64,000 bases of DNA from contig JADHTQ010000013.1 in the NCBI GenBank assembly GCA_016784965.1, positions 1 to 64,000 on the forward strand. Reading direction: 5' to 3'. Of the stretch, positions 59,374-64,000 are shown one piece after another; within the stretch, counting starts at the first letter, position 1, and every line of letters begins with the position of its first letter. Source of the stretch: Bacteriovoracaceae bacterium. GTDB taxonomy: Bacteria; Bdellovibrionota; Bacteriovoracia; Bacteriovoracales; Bacteriovoracaceae. Below the pieces are notes generated by a model. The model saw only the letters and a list, made by a program, of their open reading frames with translations, ran no database searches and had not been told where the DNA came from. A program made the position numbers and the translations under genes.

Positions 59374-60855
59374 CTAATCCCCCGTCGCACATCTCATCTT
59401 GGCAAAGTTTTCACCTTCACTAGTAGATGTTGGATATGAATTGTTTAAACAAGCAAGACATAATTTATCACTTCCAATTGCAGCTATCAAATCTTTGATG
59501 GCCAGATAAACTACCTTCTTGACTCCTAGTATTTGAGCGATTTCGTCTTCTTCTTTTTGCGAGGCCAACAATTTAGTTGAATCTGGAAAATCTATCCCAT
59601 AAAAACATGGATAGCGAATGGGAGGGCAAGCACTAGTCAGAGTAATTTCTTTTGCCCCATGTTTTTTTAGCAAAGCGACTATTCTTTTGGCGGTCGTTCC
59701 ACGCACAATACTATCATCAACCAGTAGAATCTTTTTACCCTTAATTTCTGAACTTATGGGGCTTAGCTTTAGTTCAATCATTCTCTCTCGCTTTTGTTGC
59801 GAGTCTAAAATAAAGCTTCTATGAATATAGCGGTTTTTAATTAGTGCTTCCCGGTAGGGAATCCCTAACTCTTGGGCCAAAGAAATTGCTGCAGGCCTGC
59901 TAGTATCAGGTACTGGTACGACTATGTCTGGAGCAATCAATTTTTTTTGTATCAATCCTCTAACTCTTTTTGCCAGCAATTTGCCCAACTCAAGCCTGAC
60001 TCCATAGACCGATTTGCCTTCTAAAGTACTCTCTGCGGCCGAAAAGTATGCCCACTCAAACATACAGTTGCTCCGGCCCGTTTCAGGCAGCACTGCTACC
60101 TGGCTTTGTAGTTTTCCCTTCAAATCTATAAAGATTAGCTCGCCTGGGGCCACATCTCTGACATATTCATATTCTAAAAAATTCAAAGCAATAGTTTCTG
60201 AGGCCACACAATAGGCATAAGAGTTTTCTCCAACTTTTTTTCTGCCCAAAATGAGTGGTCTTAGGCCATTTGGATCGCAAAAAGCAATTAGCCCAGCATT
60301 GGCGACAACACCAATGACTGAATAGCCGCCCAAAACTGTCTCAAACACCTTGCTGACCGCCTTAAATGCCTTCTTGAAATCAAAAGCATTGTCACAAGTC
60401 TCGCACATGTACTTAGACCAAAGGTTTAAAATGATCTCAACGTCATTTGTTGTTAACAGCTGCATATGATGCTTATCACTAAAGCTGGATGCCAAGCTAT
60501 GGTAGTTTATAATATTGCCATTATGGGCCATCGCCACTCCGTGACTAAGACCTGTCACCATAGGCTGCAAATCCTCCTGACTATCTCCGCCCACTGTAGC
60601 ATAGCGATTGTGGCCAATGGCCATATCTCCTGTTAATTTTTCTAATTTTTGCTTATCAAAGACATTGGCCACCAGGCCCGCTTGCTTGTGATGGTGAAAG
60701 CGTTTTTTTGTTTGATCAAAAGACAAAATTCCCGCTGCATCTTGCCCGCGATGTTGTAGAGTTAAAAGCCCTCTATAAACATCATACGACGCCTGGGAAG
60801 ATGAGTTTTTTTCGATCGCAGAAAATGGACCAACGACGCCAATTATGCCACACAT
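59374..60855 (-). CDS. purF: amidophosphoribosyltransferase
   Basis: First committed step of purine synthesis: PRPP plus glutamine to phosphoribosylamine. The N-terminal nucleophile Cys follows Met directly ('MCGIIGVVGPF'). The PRPP motif is 'KILLVDDSIVRGTT'. Cysteines for a [4Fe-4S] cluster, as in the B. subtilis-type enzyme, are at 'NCMFEW', 'PCFYGIDFP' and 'LCLACLNN'. A propeptide before the Cys is not seen. The 493-residue length is normal. It heads the leftward operon, with CGGAG before the ATG and a promoter presumably in the 129-bp gap to pyrB. Confidence 0.97.
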   Translation of the reverse strand: MCGIIGVVGPFSAIEKNSSSQASYDVYRGLLTLQHRGQDAAGILSFDQTKKRFHHHKQAGLVANVFDKQKLEKLTGDMAIGHNRYATVGGDSQEDLQPMVTGLSHGVAMAHNGNIINYHSLASSFSDKHHMQLLTTNDVEIILNLWSKYMCETCDNAFDFKKAFKAVSKVFETVLGGYSVIGVVANAGLIAFCDPNGLRPLILGRKKVGENSYAYCVASETIALNFLEYEYVRDVAPGELIFIDLKGKLQSQVAVLPETGRSNCMFEWAYFSAAESTLEGKSVYGVRLELGKLLAKRVRGLIQKKLIAPDIVVPVPDTSRPAAISLAQELGIPYREALIKNRYIHRSFILDSQQKRERMIELKLSPISSEIKGKKILLVDDSIVRGTTAKRIVALLKKHGAKEITLTSACPPIRYPCFYGIDFPDSTKLLASQKEEDEIAQILGVKKVVYLAIKDLIAAIGSDKLCLACLNNSYPTSTSEGENFAKMRCATGD

Positions 60856-61008
60856 AAGCTTTCTCCGGCCATTTTTGTTATAATATGAAATGTATTAACA
60901 AACACCACTAATTGTCCACAAAAAAATTAGTTTTACTAATATCTTTACTAAGTCAAGCTTATATGGTTTAAATTAGAATCGCACTTGTCTATCAACCGGA
61001 GGTATACC
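60856..61008. promoter_or_regulatory. divergent purF/pyrB control region
   Basis: The AT-rich gap between the divergent purine operon and pyrB must hold both promoters. On the purF side TTGTGG and, 17 bases on, TTAATA give a possible sigma-70 pair, with TATTATAA closer to the gene. On the pyrB side GGAGG (60998-61002) is the ribosome-binding site. No clear PurR box or purine riboswitch was seen by eye. Confidence 0.4.
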
Positions 61009-62073
61009 ATTAACTACCTAGACGAAAGGTTTGCCGAATTTAACTCAATGCCCAGCAAAGATAAAAAGAGGTTATTCCAAAGAAATAACCGCATTTTTGA
61101 TATGATCATATCACAACAGTTGGATAGAGCAATTATTGATGATATACAAGATATAACCAACGCCTTAAGACACATCGCAAAAAACAAGTCAGGCCTATCC
61201 TTTTTACAAAATATACTATCCCACAAAAGAGCGATGCTTTATTTTTGCCAGCCATCTTCGAGAACTTTTTTATCTTTTCAAAATGCCTGTTATATCCTCG
61301 GCATGAAAGTTTCTGAAATTCGTGACACAAGTGTCTCATCTGAAGTTAAAGGAGAGAGCTTTGACGATTCCCTAAGAACCTTTTCGTCCTACACTGACCT
61401 AGTTATAATGAGAACAAAGGGGGCCAATAAGGCCGAGCGGGCCGCATGGCTTTTAAACACATATACCAACCGTCCAATTCCGGTCATAAACGGCGGATCG
61501 GGCAGTGATCAACACCCCACTCAAGGAATCCTCGACATTTACACTCTCCAGCGCTCTTTTGAAAACTTCGGAGGGCTAGATGGCAAGACGGTGCTAATTT
61601 GTGGAGACTTAAAAAGGGGACGAACCGCCAGGTCACTTTGCTATTTGTTAAAAAACTTTGAAGGGATGAGAGTAATTTTGGCCGCCCCATCTGAATTTCA
61701 AATGAATGAAGATGTCCTTCAATTTTTAGATAAACACAACATTCCCTACATAATTGAGACCAACTCTTTAGAAAATGTCTTACCAGAAGCCGACGCAATT
61801 TATATGACTCGCATTCAGGATGAACAAGATCAATTTAGTGGTGAGTCCAAAGGTATTAACACATCGAATTTCAAGCTCACCAAAGAGCTGATGCTCAAGG
61901 TGAAACCCTATGCTGCCATTTTGCATCCATTTCCACGGCGGGATGAAATTGATGTGGCAATTGATTCAGATCCTCGGGCAAAATACTGGAGACAAGAGCG
62001 AAATGGTATGTGGACCAGAGCGGCCCTGATTTCATATATCTTTAATATTCACGGAAAAATTTTAGATTACTAG
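61009..62073 (+). CDS. pyrB: aspartate carbamoyltransferase, catalytic chain
   Basis: Second step of pyrimidine synthesis: carbamoyl phosphate plus aspartate. The carbamoyl-phosphate loop 'CQPSSRTFLSFQNA', 'GSDQHPTQGILDIYTL', 'LHPFPRRDEID' and 'DPRAKYWRQ' identify it. The N-terminus has ~55 extra residues before the usual fold. GGAGG (60998-61002) lies 6 bases before ATT 61009, suggesting a rare AUU start; the alternatives are TTG 60985 (no ribosome-binding site) and ATG 61048. No pyrI or pyrC is next to it. Divergent from the pur operon; its stop abuts the convergent small gene. Confidence 0.9.
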   Translation: MNYLDERFAEFNSMPSKDKKRLFQRNNRIFDMIISQQLDRAIIDDIQDITNALRHIAKNKSGLSFLQNILSHKRAMLYFCQPSSRTFLSFQNACYILGMKVSEIRDTSVSSEVKGESFDDSLRTFSSYTDLVIMRTKGANKAERAAWLLNTYTNRPIPVINGGSGSDQHPTQGILDIYTLQRSFENFGGLDGKTVLICGDLKRGRTARSLCYLLKNFEGMRVILAAPSEFQMNEDVLQFLDKHNIPYIIETNSLENVLPEADAIYMTRIQDEQDQFSGESKGINTSNFKLTKELMLKVKPYAAILHPFPRRDEIDVAIDSDPRAKYWRQERNGMWTRAALISYIFNIHGKILDY

Positions 62074-62331
62074 CTATTCGCCACACTTGGCATTTGCATC
62101 TTCGCAAAGATCTCTTAATGCAATTTGAATAACTTCTTCTTCAGGGCATTGTCCAAGCTTTGTACATAATTCGTCTTGGAGTTCACCTGACATATAAGTC
62201 CTTGTTAAAAATTCAGCTATGGCGATATTAACTTCACCTTGGTGATCTGAAGCTTGTGGAAGGGCAGCATTGGCATTAATAATAACTGCACAATAAATTA
62301 CAGTTGTAAAAAAGATTTTCTTAACGTTCAT
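62074..62331 (-). CDS. small exported protein of unknown function
   Basis: An 85-residue protein with a signal peptide (ending 'INANA') and GGGAG before the ATG. The mature ~62 residues are acidic and contain four Cys ('LCTKLGQCPEEE', 'LCEDANAKCGE'), likely two disulfides. No family was recognised. Its stop lies directly against the pyrB stop. It lies 94 bp after the GGDEF-like gene on the same strand. Confidence 0.6.
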   Translation of the reverse strand: MNVKKIFFTTVIYCAVIINANAALPQASDHQGEVNIAIAEFLTRTYMSGELQDELCTKLGQCPEEEVIQIALRDLCEDANAKCGE

Positions 62332-62425
62332 CGGAAGACTCCCTGTGTCAAGTTAAAATTATTGGGAGTATATACCACACATCTGTACTTGATTCCATGC
62401 CCCATGAAATTTTTATAGGGTACCG

Positions 62426-63691
62426 TTACATTATAGGTTCGAAAACGTGAGGTAATATTGAGCCATCTTTAGTAATCTTTTTCTTCAATTTACCACAGAC
62501 GAGTTCTGGATTTAAAACTGCATACTTTTTCATCTTAGTCTCAGATAATAGTCCTGTCCAATATAGATAACAGGCCTTAATTGTACTAAAGTGCGACGCC
62601 ATTCTGGCCTGAATAGACTGCAAATCATCCCCCGGACGAATTTTGGCCGCCACAATGGTCATGTTACCTTGCATTTTTTGGTCGTTTTCGGCAGTTCTCA
62701 GTAGTACTTCTAATTCTGGGCTTACTACAGCATTTTCAGATGCTGTTATACTTCTAACTTCTGCCCTAATTTCACGCATTAAATCTTGTATCTGTGTCTT
62801 AAAGACTTTTTGTACACTCTCGCTGGACACCGCTGCACGATTCATCCTTTTGGACAACAAAAACATCTCGTTTCTAGAAATATTGTGAACTACCGTTAAA
62901 AATTCATCGCCATTAGATGGTTTAAAATGAGTAATTCTGGTGCCAAGTCTTGGAGTATTGGCAATAACTCCTGCCAATTCCTCTAAGTATTCATCGCCTG
63001 CCATCATCTGTTGTCTAAAATAGTTAACTTCTCCCAAATTACCAGCATCCATCAAAACGACAAAAGTATGTAACTCAGTGTCATCGTCGTCGTGTTTGGC
63101 AAGCCTCTTTTCAAGCAACTTCTTTTTACCACTTCCGGCTTCTGTAATAATATGGTTTAACAGTTTCCTACCAACTCCAACCTCACCTCTTTTTCTTCCG
63201 TTAAAAGAGTAAAAGCCCGACTTGCCATCGAGGATAAACTCCTCATGTCTAACCGAGCCATCAGGCATTTTGGTCTCTAGCATATGCACTTCTTCGTTAT
63301 CAATTATTCTAGAGATGACCGCAATTTTATCATTGACTCTAGTCAGCTCCTTTTGCCGGTAACATTTTGGGCGTGGACAATCAACGACTGGAGTAAGGGT
63401 TTTGCAGCGTACACATAAGTCTGTAAATTTAGTCATATACTCTATTTGTTCTGCAGTCGCTCTGTTGTGTTTTTTCTTACCATCTTTTAATATTCTTAAG
63501 AAGACTTGATTGTATTGAATAAATGCCTTTAATGTATCAAAACATTCTGTGACATATGTCTTAATTGGTGCCGTCTTTTGTGCCCAATACCTACCTTCTT
63601 CGTCAGAGGCGCAAAGGTTATTCTCAGAGGTATACAAGAATACAGTTAGTGATACCAATAGTGCCAGTCTAATAGTTGAATTATTGAGCAT
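62426..63691 (-). CDS. exported protein with degenerate GGDEF-like domain
   Basis: About 421 residues with an N-terminal hydrophobic segment ('LALLVSLTVFLY') followed by 'SENNLCAS', probably a signal peptide or anchor. A CxxC pair set follows near residues 90-108 ('CVRCKTLTPVVDCPRPKC'), which looks like a zinc ribbon. From about residue 160 the sequence tracks a GGDEF fold: 'TFVVLMDAGNLGEVNYFRQQ' in the place of the metal-Asp strand, 'AGDEYLEELAGVIA', then 'ITHFKPSNGDEFLTVV', where SNGDEF replaces GGDEF. If exported it would not meet GTP. I chose ATG 63691 because it begins the signal; the frame is open to 63748. Confidence 0.6.
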   Translation of the reverse strand: MLNNSTIRLALLVSLTVFLYTSENNLCASDEEGRYWAQKTAPIKTYVTECFDTLKAFIQYNQVFLRILKDGKKKHNRATAEQIEYMTKFTDLCVRCKTLTPVVDCPRPKCYRQKELTRVNDKIAVISRIIDNEEVHMLETKMPDGSVRHEEFILDGKSGFYSFNGRKRGEVGVGRKLLNHIITEAGSGKKKLLEKRLAKHDDDDTELHTFVVLMDAGNLGEVNYFRQQMMAGDEYLEELAGVIANTPRLGTRITHFKPSNGDEFLTVVHNISRNEMFLLSKRMNRAAVSSESVQKVFKTQIQDLMREIRAEVRSITASENAVVSPELEVLLRTAENDQKMQGNMTIVAAKIRPGDDLQSIQARMASHFSTIKACYLYWTGLLSETKMKKYAVLNPELVCGKLKKKITKDGSILPHVFEPIM

Positions 63692-63720
63692 ACAAACCCC
63701 ATTTAGAAGATTTATGTTAT

Positions 63721-63729
63721 CCCCCCCCC
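63721..63729 (-). repeat. nine-base C/G homopolymer upstream of the GGDEF-like gene
   Basis: A run of nine C (G on the coding strand) lies 30 bases upstream of the ATG. Beside it is a CATGCTG/CAGCATG hairpin (63732-63750). Such runs slip during replication and could vary expression. Confidence 0.6.
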
Positions 63730-63831
63730 TCATGCTGCAGCACAGCATGCGATACCGTTACCTATCATATCAATAATGGATGATTATGTATCTTTTATTG
63801 AGATTTCTTGACAATTATTGTGACACTTATT

Positions 63832-64000
63832 TTAGAGTCCTTTAAGCTCCCAATCGGGGAAATTGGCGATAATAACTGGAACAATTTTTTCCATGGGTAC
63901 TGCAGTGTTAACCCTACCGCGTCCATATCCGTTATTGCCAAGGCCCATATGATGAATGCCAATTACTTTGTGATCCTTTGTAGAAAATAGTGGACTTCCA
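63832..64000 (-). CDS. trypsin-like serine protease, C-terminal end (truncated by window)
   Basis: On the minus strand an open frame enters from the right edge and ends at TAA 63832. The 55 visible residues start 'GSPLFSTKDHKVIGIHHMG' and end 'MEKIVPVIIANFPDWELKGL'. The 'GSP' at the edge is the segment right after the catalytic Ser of trypsin-like or V8-like proteases (GxSGSP), and 'VIGIHHMG...NTAVPMEKI' is the family's next strand pair. The catalytic Ser itself lies just outside the window. Confidence 0.75.
   Translation of the reverse strand, partial: GSPLFSTKDHKVIGIHHMGLGNNGYGRGRVNTAVPMEKIVPVIIANFPDWELKGL

Noticed and set aside
62426-63748. GGDEF-like protein considered as an active diguanylate cyclase
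   Set aside because: The motif reads SNGDEF, other catalytic residues are not evident and the N-terminus looks like an export signal.
63808-63990. Rightward 60-codon ORF at the end of the window
   Set aside because: The opposite strand encodes the recognisable C-terminus of a trypsin-like protease over the same bases.

Overview
The window is AT-rich, gene-dense DNA from a Gram-negative bacterium. Outer-membrane barrels, lipoprotein signals, many exported proteins, a TIGR03545/TIGR03546-type gene pair and the general gene mix fit a Bdellovibrionota/Bacteriovoracales-like or related former 'deltaproteobacterial' genome. That placement is an inference from gene content; no rRNA lies in the window.

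Layout. (1) 1-7063: the 3' end of a TPR/outer-membrane barrel gene, then a leftward information-processing run: RlmD/TrmA-type methyltransferase, RpoH-like sigma factor, rpsO, pnp, dut and two small genes. (2) 7232-14482: a large exported phospholipase-D-family protein, then hypF-hypC-hypD-hypE for assembly of the NiFe-hydrogenase Fe(CN)2CO centre. (3) 14630-21008: a leftward lipid block with TIGR03546-like and TIGR03545-like proteins, an acyltransferase-ACP-acyl ligase fusion (Aas-like) and an LplT-like transporter. (4) 21212-26873: hotdog thioesterase and cysK, converging on a 1443-residue tandem activase/2-hydroxyacyl-CoA dehydratase-like protein. (5) 27030-40354: exported serine hydrolase, unknown exported proteins, degenerate HD protein, CBS protein, NmrA-like oxidoreductase, MORN protein, alpha/beta hydrolase, GNAT, DUF445, HtrA protease, phosphatidylserine decarboxylase overlapped by a PAS-LuxR regulator. 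(6) 40343-46686: a leftward lipid-handling neighbourhood: sterol-desaturase-like diiron enzyme, NapH-like ferredoxin protein, lipoprotein, FadL-like barrel, exported SCP2-like protein, unknown exported protein and an endonuclease/exonuclease/phosphatase-family protein. (7) 46750-47735: a repeat island with an internally deleted IS481-family element followed by a cassette-like unit carrying a four-helix-bundle (S23/IVP) gene, bounded by inverted hexamer repeats. (8) 47733-49049: XRE regulator and an unknown exported protein. (9) 49135-60855: a nine-gene purine operon, purF-E-C-D-N-L-Q-H-M, divergent from pyrB, which may start at an AUU codon. (10) 62074-64000: small exported proteins, an exported degenerate GGDEF-like protein and the 3' end of a trypsin-like protease gene.

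How it fits together. Purine synthesis from PRPP to IMP is nearly complete in one operon; purB and purK are not in the window. Lipid turnover is a recurring theme: Aas/LplT, Psd, PLD, FadL, SCP2, fatty-acid hydroxylase. The hyp genes and the activase point to hydrogen or radical acyl-CoA-type metabolism, but no hydrogenase structural gene is visible. The genome is very compact: seven of nine convergent gene pairs overlap or touch at their stop codons. The most unusual DNA is the repeat island near 47 kb, where a perfect inverted repeat would hide the ribosome-binding site of the four-helix-bundle gene.
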